A stretch of DNA of 64,000 nucleotides from Lolium rigidum (Eukaryota > Streptophyta > Magnoliopsida > Poales > Poaceae), in the NCBI RefSeq assembly GCF_022539505.1, contig NC_061508.1:344237484-344301483 (forward strand), read 5' to 3'. A program made the position numbers and the translations under genes. Numbering within the stretch: the stretch's first letter is position 1; the number at the start of each line of letters is the position of its first letter. The notes beneath the pieces are model-generated. The model worked only from the letters and a program-made list of their open reading frames with translations, was not told the origin of the DNA and searched no databases. Shown here one piece after another: positions 1 through 11,605 of this stretch.

Positions 1-123
1 CAAAAAAATAGTTACTTGCTTTACTTTATTTACTGTCTTGTTTGCGTTCTCTGTATTAAAAACACCAAAAAATTAGTTACTTGCATTTACTTTATCTAGT
101 TTGCTTTATTTACTATTGCTAAA

Positions 124-2229
124 ATGGGTACTTCTGAGAATACTAAGTTGTGTGACTTCACTACCACAAATAATAATGATTTCCTATGCACACCTATTGC
201 TCCACCTGCTACTACAGCAGAATTTTTTGAAATTAAACCTGCTTTACTAAATCTTGTTATGAGAGAGAAATTTTCTGGTGTTAGTTCTGATGATGCTGCT
301 GCCCATCTTAATAATTTTGTTGAACTTTGTGAAATGCAAAAATATAAGGATGTAGATGGTGACATTATAAAATTTAATTTTTTTCCTTTCTCCTTAAGAG
401 GAAGATCTAAAGATTGGTTGCTATCTTTGCCTAAGAATAGTATTGATTCATGGACTAAATGTAAGGATGCTTTCATTGGTAGATATTATCCTCCTGCTAA
501 AATTATATCTTTGAGAAGTAGCATAATGAATTTTAAGCAATTGGATAATGAGCATGTTGCTCAAGCATGGGAAAGAATGAAATCTTTGGTCAAAAATTGC
601 CCTACCCATGGACTGACTACTTGGATGATCATCCAAACCTTTTATGCAGGATTGAATTTTTCTTAGCGGAACCTATTGGATTCAGCTGCTGGAGGTACTT
701 TTATGTCCATCACTCTAGGCGCCGCAACAAAGCTTCTTGATGATATGATGATTAATTACTCTGAATGACACACGGAAAGGACTCCACAAGGTAAGAAGGT
801 AAATTCTGTTGAAGAAACCTCCTCCTTGAGTGATAAGATTGATGCTATTATGTCTATGCTTGTGAATGGTAGATCTAATGTTGATCCTAATAATGTTCCT
901 TTAGCTTCATTTGTTGCTCAAGAAAAGCATGTTGATGTAAACTTCATTAAAAATAATAATTTCAACAACAATGCTTATAGGAATAATTCTAGTAACAACT
1001 ATAGGCCATATCCTTCAAATAATGGTAATGGTTAAGGTAATTCTTATGGTAATTCTTACAACAATAATAGGAGTGTACCCCCTGGTCTTGAAGCCATGCT
1101 TAAAGAATTTATTAGTACACAAACTGCTTTTAACAAAACTGTTGAAGAAAAGCTTGGTAAGTTGATATTCTTGCTTCTAAAGTTGATAGTCTTGCTGCTG
1201 ATGTTGATCTTTTGAATTGAAAGTTATGCCTAATGAAACTAAAGATATTAAGTCATTTGCTACAGCAAACGCTATCCAAGTTCGAATTAATGAAAATATT
1301 AGATTGATGGCTGAATTGCATGCTAGGTGGGAAAAAGAAGAAAAATTTGCTAAAGAGAATAATGTAGCAAAAGTTTGGACTATTACCACCACTAGTAATG
1401 TTGATGCTTCACATGTTGCTACACCTCCTACTATCAATGGTAAAATAATTTGTGTTGGCAATGTTTCTACTCCTAATGCAAAGCGTGCAAAACTGCCCGA
1501 AACTGCTAAAACTGCTGAAACTACTTGTGATAAAACTACTGAAATTTTTCAAAATATTGGGGACAATGATCCCATTGCTCCAGATCATAATGATTTAGAT
1601 TTTGATGATTGTCACATCTCTGAAGTTATAAAGTTCTTACAAAAACTTGCTAGAAGTCCTAATGCTAGTGCTATAAATTTGGCCTTTACAAAACATATTA
1701 CAAATGCTCTCATTAAAGCTAGAGAAGAGAAATTAAAACTTGAAACTTCTATTCCTAGGAAGTTGGAAGATGGTTGTGATCCCATAATTAAGATGAATGT
1801 CAATGATTTTGATTGTAATGCTTTATGTGATCTTGGTGCAAGTATTTCCGTTATGCCTAAGAAAATCTGTAATATGCTTGACTTGCCACCATTGAAAATT
1901 TGTTATTTGGATGTTAATCTTGCTGATAATTCTACAAAAAACCTTAGGGGAGGATTGATAATGTTCGCATTACTGTTAACAATAACCTTGTCCCCGTTGA
2001 TTTTGTTTTCTTGGATATTGAATGCAATGCATCTTGTCCCATTATTTTCGGAAGACCTTTTCTTCGAACTGTTGGTGCAATTATTGATATGAAGGAAGGT
2101 AATATTAAATATCAATTTCCTCTCAAGAAAGGTATGGAACACTTCCCTAGAAAGAGAATGAAGTTACCTTTTGATTCTATTATTAGAACAAATTATGATG
2201 TCGATGCTTCATCTCTTGATAATACTTGA
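124..2229 (+). pseudogene. gag-protease of element F, interrupted by stops and frameshifts
   Basis: The first 180 codons (124-666) hold a retrotransposon gag domain, including the signatures LRGRSKDWLLSLP and FIGRYYPP. The frame is broken by TAG at 664-666, by TGA near 766, by TAA near 1033, and by shifts near 1160 and 1945. An Asn-rich linker (about 940-1070) is followed by a 291-codon block (1217-2092). This block carries the aspartic-protease signature DLGASISVMP (about 1828-1857). The CPIIFGRPFL motif that follows protease in Athila elements lies at about 2035-2065. The last residues are DNT, the same ending as the short ORFs of A1 and A2. The product would assemble particles and self-cleave; this copy cannot make it intact. 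Confidence 0.85.
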
Positions 2230-2934
2230 TTCACACTTTCTGCGCCTAACTGAAAGGCGTTAAAGAAAAGCGCTTATGGGAGACAACCCATTATTTTACT
2301 TCTGCACTTTTGTTTATATTTGAGTCTTTGAAGTTGTTACTACTGTAGCAACCTCTCCTTATATTTATTTTATTGCATTGTTGTGCCAAGTAAAGTCTTT
2401 GATAGTAAAGATGATACTAGATTTGGATTACTGCGTAGAAACAGATTTCTTACTGTCACAAAATTGAGCCGCCCTGTCTGTAGGTAACTCAGAAAAATAT
2501 ACCAATTTACGTGCGTGATCCTCAGATATGTACGCAACTTTCATTCAATTTGAGCATTTTCATCTGAGCAAGTTAAGTGCTCCAGAAAAATTCGTCTTTA
2601 TAGACTGTTCTGTTTTGACAGATTCTGCCTTTTATTTCGCATTGCCTGTTTTGCTATGTTTGATGGACTTCTTTGTTCCATTAACTTTCAGTAGCTTTGT
2701 GCAATGTCCATAAGTGTTAAGAATGATTATGTCACCTCCGAATATGTGAATTTTTTATTATGCACTAACCCTCTAATGAGTTTGTTTTGAGTTTGGTGTG
2801 GAGGAAGTTTTCAAGGATCAAGAGAGGAGGATGATACAATATGATCACGGAGAGTGAAAACTCTAAGCTTGGGGATGCCCCCGTGGTTCATCCCTGCACA
2901 TTTCAAGAAGACTCAAGCATCTAAGCTTGGGGAT
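2230..2934 (+). other. 3' noncoding internal region of element F
   Basis: No supported gene. The stretch is colinear, in reverse complement, with about 10027-10726 of A1 and about 58180-58900 of A2. It includes the block 'aaggcgttaaagaaaagcgc' just after the ORF and two copies of a polypurine-like aagcttgggga motif (about 2865 and 2923). Element D is inserted in the second of these. Confidence 0.7.
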
Positions 2935-4444
2935 TGATGACTAACAAGTATAGGGGGTGTATCGTAGTATCTTCGATAAGTAAGAATGTCGATCCCAACG
3001 AGGAGCAGAAGGTGTTGACAAGCAGTTTCGATGAAGGATTCACTGTAAATGCTCACAGACAAGTATTCAGGGGGTTTTGATGTAGCAGATGAATAAAGTA
3101 CGAGTAAGTAAAATGCGAGAGTAATAATTGCAGCTAGTGGCCCAATCCTTTTTAGCACAAAGGACAAGCCGGTTTGTTTACTTATAATGATCAAACGTTC
3201 TCGAGGACACACGGGATTTTAGTCTAGTGCTTTCGCTACATACGGCTAATTAATCTTCATTGTTTTGATAAGTGTTGTGTGGGTGAACCTATGCTAATGT
3301 ACCGCCCTTCCTAGGACTAATACATACTTGTGATTAAGATGCAAGCATCCGCAACTACAAGAAAGTAATTAAGATAAATCTAACCACGGCCTTAAACTCT
3401 GAGATCCTGTTATCCCTCCTGCATCGATATACCAACGGGGGTTCAGGTTTCTGTCACTCCAGCAACCCCGCAATTGGCAAACGAGTACAAGATGCATTCC
3501 CCTAGACCCATAAAGGTGAAGTGTCGTGTAGTCGACGTTCACACGACACCACTAGAAGAATAACACCACAACTTAAATATCATAACATTGAATATTACTC
3601 AACCATACTTCACTACTAACATTTAGACTTCACCCATGTCCTCAAGAACTAAACGAACTACTCACGAGACATCATATGGAACATGATCAGAGGTGATATG
3701 ATGATGAATAACAATCTGAACATAAACCTTGGTTCAACGGTTTCACTCAATAGCATCAATAACAAGTAGAAATCAACACCGGGAGAGTTTCCCCTATCAA
3801 ACAATCAAGATCAAACCCAAATTTTTATAGCGGTGACGATGTGCAGCGGTGGAGACGGCGATGATGATGATGGAGATGATGGTGATGGTGATGGAGATGA
3901 TGTCCAGCTCGATGGCGATGACAATGGCGTCGATTTCCCCCTCCGGGAGGGAATTTCCCCGGTGGATCTCAGCCTGCCGGAGAGCTCTTTTCTCTCTGGT
4001 GTTCTCCGCCCCGCAGAGGCGGCTGTGACTCTTCGCGACTTACTTCCTGGAGCTTAGGTTTTCGGGACGAAGAAATACGCGAAGGAGAGGAGGCCAGAGG
4101 GGGCTGTGGGCCCCCTCCCCACAAGGCGGCGCGGCCAGGGCAGGGCCCGCGCCGGCCTGTGAGGGGGGCCCATGGTGGCCCTCCTCGGCTCCTCCTTCTG
4201 GCTCTCGTCATCTTCTGGAAAAATAGGATTTTTCATATAACTTTCGTCAATTGTTGATCTTCCGAAATATTGCATTCTGATAGCGATTTTTCCAGCAGAA
4301 TCCTGACTCTGGTGCGCGTTCCTCCAATAATCATGAATCATGCAAAATAGATGAAATAACATAAGTATCATCTCCAAATATGAAATATATCAATGAATAA
4401 CAGCAAATTATGATATAAAATAGTGATGCAAATTGGACGTATCA
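2935..4444 (-). repeat. 3' LTR of element D
   Basis: On the plus strand it begins TGATGACTAACAAGTATAGG and ends GGACGTATCA. On the minus strand it therefore starts TGATACGTCC and ends in GTCATCA, with canonical TG...CA ends. A polypurine tract abuts the 4444 side. The plus strand at 3821-3829 reads as a TATAAAAAT box on the minus strand, a possible LTR promoter. The section at 4090-4190 is very GC-rich. The opposite LTR of D is not in the window, so age cannot be estimated from it. Confidence 0.85.
3855..3930. repeat. GAT/GGTGAT-rich low-complexity tract within the D LTR
   Basis: Repeated gatgatg / gatggtgatgg units over about 75 bp. Translated on the plus strand it is mostly Asp and Gly, which creates a spurious acidic ORF at 3833-4057. 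I read it as a simple repeat, not a gene. Confidence 0.75.
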
Positions 4445-4460
4445 ACTCCCCCCAAGCTTA
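4445..4460 (-). other. Polypurine tract of element D
   Basis: The plus strand actccccccaagctta gives taagcttggggggagt on the minus strand, immediately upstream of the 3' LTR. This is the expected primer site for plus-strand synthesis and it fixes the orientation of D. Confidence 0.75.
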
Positions 4461-5143
4461 GACTTCGCTTGTCCCCAAGCGAAACTGAACTCGGTAAACA
4501 GGACCACATGTTTATGGAGTGAAGAGTCGATAAATAAAATACGGACAAGAAGCATCATAGTCATTCACACAAGACATTCTAGTAAACAACTTCCTCATAT
4601 AATCGAACTTGAAACAAGTATAGGGTAATCACAAATAAAGGTGCATAAGAAATCATAGTTGGTGATGGCAAACTTCGTTCTTGGTCAGAGAACAATTAAC
4701 AGGTTATACTTATCTATCGAGCAGCGCTCTCATGTTAAAGTTTATAGGGAACAACTTGCATACTCAATCATAATAATCTCCTCATACTCATTGATAACTT
4801 TCAAAGCTATATTCATTCGGATAAAACTTGTACTAAACAAGGAAGAGTAAAAGACATGATGAAGTAAATCAAAATATAGATGGTTTGATCACAACAACTC
4901 AAATGCTTGCTTGAGATGGAGGGAAATAGGTTTACTGACTCAACATAAAATAAAAGACAGGCCCTTCGCAGAGGGAAGCAGGGATTAAATCATGTGCTAG
5001 AGCTTTTTCAATTTTGAAATCATATAAAGAGAATAAAAGTAACATTTTGAGAGGTGTTTGTTGTTGTCAACGAAGCGGGTACTCTAATCCCCTTGCCAGA
5101 CAAACTCTCGAAGAGCGGCTCCCATAAAGTTTTATTTTAGGTT

Positions 5144-5344
5144 GGCACTCCTTCCAACCTTTGCTTTCACAAACCATGGCTAGCCGAATCCTCGGGTGCC
5201 TGCCAACAATCTCATACCATGAAGGAGTGCCTTTTTATTTTAGTTTTATTATGATGACACTCCTCCCCACCTTTGCTTTCTCAAGCCATGGCTAACCGAA
5301 TCCTTCGGGTGCCGTCCAATAATCACATACCATGGAGGAGTGTC
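5144..5344. repeat. Diverged direct duplication (two units of about 88 bp) in element D
   Basis: Units 5144-5231 and 5256-5344 share the order 'cactcct...cctttgctttc...ccatggct', 'ccgaatcc', 'cgggtgcc', 'cataccatg..aggagtg'. Each unit starts with cactcctt or cactcctc and ends with the complementary aggagtg, so each could form a stem. The units differ by scattered substitutions and are not a recent copy. Confidence 0.75.
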
Positions 5345-6326
5345 TATTTAGGTTAATTAATTTGGGATCGGGAACCCCATTGCCAGCTCTTTTTGCAAAG
5401 TTATTGGATAAGTGGATGAAGCCACTAGTCCATTGATGAAAGTTGCCCAACAAGATTGAAAGATAAAACACCACATACTTCCTCATGAGCTATAAAACAT
5501 TGACACAAATAAGAGATAATAAATTTTGAATTATTTAAAGGTAGCACATGAAGTATTTACTTGGAATGGCAGGAAATACCATGTAGTGGGTAGTTATGGT
5601 GGACACAAATGGCATAGGTTTGGGTTAAGGTTTGGATGCACGAGAAGCATTCCCTCTCGGTACAGGTTTTTGGCTAGCAAGGTTAATTAGCAAGCACAAG
5701 AGTTGAGGGAAAACAAACAAATATACATGTGATAGAAACAATCATGCATCTTCCTTGTAAGCACATACAATTTTAACTTCAGAATAATAAGCTATGAGCT
5801 AACAAGAAAAGAAGACAATGAAACAACTACATGTATTTCTCTTTTCTACTTAAACCTCAAAGTGTTATTGCTATTGACCAATGCTAAGTTTGCCAAAACC
5901 AAATAGATTTATTCAATGCTCCCAAAGTGATACCAATACTAATAACAAGATCAATCATATAATAATGATTGCAAACTAAAATAAGATGTGCAATATGTAA
6001 ATGATAAGACTTCTCATTAATATTCCATAACGATAACTCTCACCAAGGGATACATAGATAACCAACTAAAGGAGAGATACTTCCACACTACAACCCATCT
6101 TATATGATAACTTCCCTACTCATGATATGACACTACTTGATAGTAAAAAGTAAAAGGTAGTGATGATGTGATACCGCGGCACTCCCCCAATCTTGGAACA
6201 AACCAAGGGAATGCCAATACCGATGATGAATTACTCCTTCGGCGATGGTGGTGATGAATTCCTCCCGCGCTTCTTACAGATCTCCTTCAGCTTCAGCTTC
6301 TCAGTTTGGCAGTTCTGCACTAAGAC

Positions 6327-6533
6327 TCAAAGAGATTCGTTGTTATCTGAAGTTGGCGGTGGCGGCCTTGTGATGGGAATCGAGTAATATTCCAGCATTC
6401 TACGGAGTCGGTAATTCTCCTCATGAAGTATCTCCACTTCTCTTCTTAGAGCACGGTATTGATCACAAAACTCATCGGTAGCCCGTAGAGCTTCTTCCAA
6501 TGAAAGCCCCTTGCCCTTGTTGTTGGAGGCCAT
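6327..6533 (-). CDS. Small coiled-coil-like protein (68 aa) between pol and 3' LTR of element D
   Basis: The frame starts at ATG 6533-6531 in the good plant context CACCATGGCC and ends at 6327. Residues 14-50 are charged with heptad-like Leu spacing (EALRATDEFC ... ENYRLRRMLEYY), suggesting a short coiled coil. A Pro-rich run (TRPPPP) and an acidic tail follow. There is no signal peptide or membrane segment and I recognise no family. Before A1 inserted only 7 bp upstream of the ATG, the sequence at 13199-13300, which has a TATA box, was directly upstream. The ORF therefore appears to be a separate unit after pol, in the position where Athila elements may carry an env-like ORF, but it is much too short for an envelope protein. 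Function unknown. Confidence 0.5.
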   Translation of the reverse strand: MASNNKGKGLSLEEALRATDEFCDQYRALRREVEILHEENYRLRRMLEYYSIPITRPPPPTSDNNESL

Positions 6534-6540
6534 GGTGCTC

Positions 6541-8136
6541 TGATGCGTGTGGTTGACACGTCCGTTGGGAACCCCAAGAGGAAGGTGTGATGCGCACAGC
6601 GGCAAGTTTCCCTCAGTAAGAAACCAAGGTTTAATCGAACCAGTAGGAGTCAAGAAGCACGTTGAAGGTTGATGGCGGCGGGATGTAGTGCGGCGCAACA
6701 CCGGAGATTCCGGCGCCAACGTGGAACCCGCACAACACAACCAAAGTACTTTGCCCCAACGAAACAGTGAGGTTGTCAATCTCACCGGCTTGTCGTAACA
6801 AAGGATTAACCGTATTGTGTGGAAGATGATTGTTTGCGAGAAAACAAGTAAAACAATATTGCGAGTAGATTGTATTTCGAGTATAGAGAATTGGACCGGG
6901 GTCCACAGCTCACTAGAGGTGTCTCTCCCATAAGATAAACAGCATGTTGGGTGAACAAATTACGGTTGGGCAATTGACAAATAAAGAGGGCATGACCATG
7001 CACATACATATTATGATGAGTATAGTGAGATTTAATTGGGCATTACGACAAAGTACATAGACCGCTATCCAGCACGCATCTATGCCTAAAAAGTCCACCT
7101 TCAGGTTATCATCCGAACCCCCTCCAGTATTAAGTTGCTAACAACAGACAATTGCATTAAGTATTGCGCGTAATGTAATCAGTGACTACATCCTTGAACA
7201 TAGCACCAATGTTTTATCCCTAGTGGCAACAAGCACATCCATAACCTTAGAGGTTCTTGTCACCCCTCCAGATTCACGGAGACATGAACCCACTATCGAG
7301 CATAAATACTCCCTCTTGGAGTTACTAGCATCAACTTGGCCAGAGCATCTACTAATAACGGAGAGCATGCAAGATCATAAACAACACATAGACATAACTT
7401 TGATAATCAACATAACATAGTATTCTCTATTCATCGGATCCCAACAAACGCAACATATAGAATTACGAGATAGATGATCTTGATCATGTTAGGCAGCTCA
7501 CAAGATCCGACAATTAAGCACAATGGGGAGAAGACAACCATCTAGCTACTGCTATGGACCCATAGTCCAGGGGTAGACTACTCACACATCACTCCGGAGG
7601 CGACCATGGCGGCGTAGAGTCCTCCGGGAGATGATTCCCCTCTCCGGCGGGGTGCCGGAGGCGATCTCCTGAATCCCCCGAGATGGGATTCGCGGCGGCG
7701 GCGTCTCTGGAAGGTTTTCCGTATCGTGGCTCTCGGTACTGGGGGTTTCGCGACGGAGGCTTTAAGTAGGCGGAAGGGCAGGTCAGGAGGCGGCACAAGG
7801 GGCCCACACCACAGGGCCGCGCGGCCAAGTGGGGGCCGCACCGCCCTAGGGTGTGGCCACCTCGTGGCCCTACTTCGTCTCCTCTTCGGTCTTCTGGAAG
7901 CTTCGTGGCAAAATAGGACCCTGGGCGTTGATTTCGTCCAATTCCGAGAATATTTCGTTACTAGGATTTCTGAAACCAAAAACAGCGAAAACAACGAATC
8001 GGCACTTCGGCATCTTGTTAATAGGTTAGTTCCAGAAAATGCACGAATATGACATAAAGTGTGCATAAAACATGTAGATAACATCAATAATGTGGCATGG
8101 AACATAAGAAATTATCGATACATTGGAGACATATCA
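6541..8136 (-). repeat. 3' LTR of element A1
   Basis: Plus-strand ends are TGATGCGTGTGG and GGAGACATATCA. It is the left copy, next to the PPT. The region at 7770-7870 is GC-rich (gccgcgcggcc type). Where A2 has a TATAAAAAG box, this copy has ctttaagta (7759-7767). Many differences from the 11606-13198 copy are at CAG/CTG triplets. Confidence 0.93.
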
Positions 8137-8152
8137 GCATCCCCAAGCTTAG
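8137..8152 (-). other. Polypurine tract of element A1
   Basis: The plus strand gcatccccaagcttag reads ctaagcttggggatgc on the minus strand, touching the 3' LTR. The same motif recurs at about 10024-10040 and 10081-10097, and in A2. Confidence 0.7.
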
Positions 8153-10726
8153 TTCTGCTCATCCCGAGCAGGTAAAACGATAACAAAGATAATTTCTGGA
8201 GTGACATGCCATCATAACCTTGATCATACTATTTGTAAAGCATATGTAGTGAATGCAGCGATCAAAACAATGTATATGACATGAGTAAACAAGTGAATCA
8301 TATAGCAAAGACTTTTCATGAATAGTACTTCAAGACAAGCATCAATAAGTCTTGCATAAGAGTTAACTCATAAAGCAATAATTCATAGTAAAAGCATTGA
8401 AGCAACACAAAGGAAGATTAAGTTTCAGCGGTTGCTTTCAACTTATAACATGTATATCTCATGGATATTGTCAACATAGAGTAATATAATAAGTGCAATA
8501 TGCAAGTATGTAGGAATCAATACACAGTTCACACAAGTGTTTGCTTCTTAAGGTGGAGAGAAATAGGTGAACTGACTCAACAATGAAAGTAAAAGAATGG
8601 TCCTCCATAGAGGAAAAGCATCGATTGCTATATTTGTGCTAGAGCTTTGATTTTGAAAACATGAAACAATTTTGTCAACGGTAGTAATAAAGCATATGTA
8701 TCATGTAAATTATATCTTACAAGTTGCAAGCCTCATGCATAGTATACTAATAGTGCCCGCACCTTGTCCTAATTAGCTTGGACTACCGGATCATCACAAT
8801 GCACATGTTTTAACCAAGTGTCACAAAGGGGTACCTCTATGCCGCCTTGTACAAAGGTCTAAGGAGAAAGCTCGCATTGGATTTCTCGCTATTGATTATT
8901 CTCAACTTAGACATCCATACCGGGACAACATAGACAACAGATAATGGACTCCTCTTTTATGCATAAGCATGTAACAACAATTAATAATTTTCTCATATGA
9001 GATTGAGGATATTGTCCAAAACTGAAACTTCCACCATGGATCATGGCTTTAGTTAGCGGCCCAATGTTCTTCTCTAACAATATGCATGCTTAACCATAAG
9101 GTGGTAGATCTCTCTTACTTCGAGACAAGACGAATATGCATAGCAACTCACATGAAATTCAACAAAGAGTAGTTGATGGCGTCCCCGATGAACATGGTTA
9201 TCGCACAACAAGCAACTTAATAAGAGATAAAGTGCATAAGTACATATTCAATACCACAATAGTTTTTAAGCTATTTGTCCCATGAGCTATATATTGCAAA
9301 GGTGAATGATGGAATTTTAAAGGTAGCACTCAAGCAATTTACTTTGGAATGGCGGAAAATACCATGTAGTAGGTAGGTATGGTGGACACAAATGGCATAG
9401 TGGTTGGCTCAAGCATTTTGGATGCATGAGAGGTATTCCCTCTCGATACAAGGTTTAGGCTAGCAAGGCTTATTTTGAAACAAACACAAGGATGAACCGG
9501 TGCAGCAAAACTCACATAAAAGACATATTGTAAACATTATAAGACTCTACACCGTCTTCCTTGTTGTTCAAACTCAATACTAGAAATTATCTAGACCTTA
9601 GAGAAACCAAATATGCAAACCAAATTTTAGCATGCTCTATGTATTTCTTCATTAATGGGTGCAAAGTATATGATGCAAGAGCTTAAACATGAGCACAACA
9701 ATTGCCAAGTATCACATTACCCAAGACATTTATAGCAATTACTACATGTATCATTTTCCAATTCTAACCATATAACAATTTAACGAAGAAGAAACTTCGC
9801 CATGAATACTATGAGTAGAAACTAAGGACATACTTGTCCATATGCTACAGAGGAGCGTGTCTCTCTCCCACAAAGTGAATGCTAGGATCCATTTTATTCA
9901 AACAAAACAAAAACAAAAACAAACCGACGCTCCAAGCAAAGCACATAAGATGTGATGGAATAAAAATATAGTTTCAGGGGAGGAACCCGATAATGTTGTC
10001 GATGAAGAAGGGGATGCCTTGGGCATCCCCAAGCTTAGACGCTTGAGTCTTCTTAGAATATGCAGGGGTGAACCACCGGGGCATCCCCAAGCTTAGAGCT
10101 TTCACTCTCCTTGATCATGTTGCATCATACTCCTCTCTTGATCCTTGAAAACTTCCTCCACACCAAACTTAGAACAACTCATTAGAGGGTTAGCGACAAC
10201 AAAAATTAACATGTTCAGAGGTGACATAATCATTCTTAACACTTCTGGACATTTCATAAAGCTACTGGACATTAATGGATCAAAGAAATTCATCCAACAT
10301 AGCAAAAGAGGCAATGCGAAATAAAAGGCAGAATCTGTCAAAACAGAACAGTTTGTATTGACGAATTTTATCGAGGCACCAGACTTGCTCAAATGAAAAT
10401 TCTCAAATTGAATGAAAGTTGCGTAAATATCTGAGGATCACTCACGTAAATTGGCATAATTTTCTGAGTTACCTAGAGAAAACAGCCCAGATTCGTGACA
10501 GCAAAGAAATCTGTTTCTGCGCAGTAATCCAAATCTAGTATGAACTTTTCTATCAACGACTTTACTTGGCACAACAAAACACTAAACTAAGATAAGGAGA
10601 GGTTACTACAGTAGTAAACAACTTCCAAGACACAAAATAAAAACAAAGTACTGTAGTAAAAACCATGGGTTGTCTCCCATAAGCGCTTTTCTTTAACGCC
10701 TTTCAGCTAGGCGTAGAAAGTGTGTA
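8153..10726 (-). other. Noncoding internal region of element A1
   Basis: About 2.6 kb without a supported gene. It is nearly colinear with 56321-58900 of A2. Secondary PPT-like motifs (ccccaagcttag) lie near 10028 and 10087. The small ORF at 10102-10392 falls in the part also shared with F, where the equivalent frame is not conserved, so I do not call it. Confidence 0.7.
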
Positions 10727-11371
10727 TCAAGTATTATCGAAGGGTGGTGCATTCTCAGCGGGGTGTGGATTTTTCTCAACTATGCATTTTATCTTTTCTA
10801 TGTGAGTTTCAGAGGCTCCCTTTTCATTAGTCTTGGGCTTGCTACTCTCATCAAACAAATCTTCAGGAACAATCCAATCAAAATTCTTTTCTAGTGCCTC
10901 ACACATTCCCAAGAGCTTGCAAGGTATTGATGTTTTAATATCCCCCTCATAATTAACTTTATTAGTGTACTTTTGTCTATCCTTTTCCATCTTCTCAAGG
11001 GTACTGGCAAAGTTGGTATAAGAGCCTAGCATATTATATTTAGTGAAGACTTTTCTAGCTTCTCTTGCTATACCACCTAATTCTCTAAGAAGGGTTTCTA
11101 AAACAAAGTCTTTCTTTTCCCCTTCTTCCATATCACCGAGTGAAAGAAACATGTGTTGGATTATAGGATTGAGGTTAACAAATTTAGTTTCCATCATACG
11201 AACTAAAGCAGCAGCGGCAATTTCATAGGTGGGAGCAAGTTCTACCAAGTGTCTATCTTCAAAATCCTCAACGGTACTGACATGATTGAAAAATTCTTCT
11301 ATATTATTTCTCCCAATTATAGACCCACGTCCTACCGGTATGTTTTTCGTGGTAAAATTAAAAGGGAACAT
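10727..11371 (-). CDS. Short ORF of element A1 (214 aa), unrecognised
   Basis: ATG at 11371-11369, stop at 10727. The protein begins MFPFNFTTKN, is charged and probably mostly helical, and contains KEYNML-like and TNFASTLEKMEKD segments. It ends in PPFDNT, like the gag-derived ORF of A2 (SPFDNT) and the gag-protease of F (SLDNT). It lacks a zinc knuckle, a DSG/DLG protease site or any RT motif. It sits where gag should be, between PBS leader and 3' noncoding region, so it may be a rearranged or replaced gag segment. I could not assign a domain. The frame is intact, unusual among these decayed elements. Confidence 0.6.
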   Translation of the reverse strand: MFPFNFTTKNIPVGRGSIIGRNNIEEFFNHVSTVEDFEDRHLVELAPTYEIAAAALVRMMETKFVNLNPIIQHMFLSLGDMEEGEKKDFVLETLLRELGGIAREARKVFTKYNMLGSYTNFASTLEKMEKDRQKYTNKVNYEGDIKTSIPCKLLGMCEALEKNFDWIVPEDLFDESSKPKTNEKGASETHIEKIKCIVEKNPHPAENAPPFDNT

Positions 11372-11577
11372 GATGAATCAAGTAAAGTAAATGCAAGTAA
11401 CTAATTTTTTTGTGTTTTTGATATAGCAAACAAGATAGCAAATAAAGTAAAACTAGCAACTAATTTTTTTGTATTTTGATTTAGTGCAGCAAACAAAGTA
11501 GTAAATAAAACTAAGCAAGACAAAAACAAAGTAAAGAGATTGGGCTGTGGAGACTCCCCTTGCAGCGTGTCTTGATC

Positions 11578-11595
11578 TCCCCGGCAACGGCGCCA
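11578..11595 (-). other. Primer-binding site of element A1, tRNA-Asp type
   Basis: Minus strand TGGCGCCGTTGCCGGGGA, 10 bp from the 5' LTR edge. This matches the tRNA-Asp-complementary PBS known from Athila elements. It marks 11606-13198 as the 5' LTR. Confidence 0.85.
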
Positions 11596-11605
11596 AAAAT
11601 TTGCT

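Larger units (their letters stand above)
1..2934 (+). mobile_element. Element F: internal region of an Athila-like gag-protease retrotransposon, both LTRs absent
   Basis: The leader before position 124 is A/T-rich and matches the reverse complement of the leaders of A1 and A2 (about 11346-11470 and 59583-59710). The 3' noncoding part (2230-2934) matches the reverse complement of the 3' internal parts of A1 and A2, so F, A1 and A2 are relatives. The 5' LTR would lie left of the window. The right side is cut by the insertion of element D at 2934/2935, and I do not find F resuming elsewhere. Coding content is gag plus protease, with no reverse transcriptase before the noncoding tail. Confidence 0.8.
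4445..6326 (-). other. 3' noncoding internal region of element D
   Basis: About 1.9 kb without a supported gene. It is A/T-rich, with many short ORFs in all frames and none with a recognisable domain. It contains the direct duplication at 5144-5344 listed separately. The first bases hold the PPT. Confidence 0.65.

Noticed and set aside
3833..4057. Asp/Gly-rich plus-strand ORF
   Set aside because: Product of the GAT-type simple repeat within the D LTR.
5144..5344. CRISPR-like or satellite array
   Set aside because: Only two diverged units within a retroelement.
7578..8105. Minus-strand ORF of 175 codons, with similar ones at 12639-13067 and 61064-61405
   Set aside because: Lies in LTRs of A1/A2. 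The frame shifts between copies and is Arg/Pro-rich from GC content, so it is not a gene.
11578..11595. tRNA-Asp-like sequence as a tRNA gene
   Set aside because: Only 18 nt complementary to the tRNA 3' end, placed next to an LTR. It is a PBS, not a tRNA gene.
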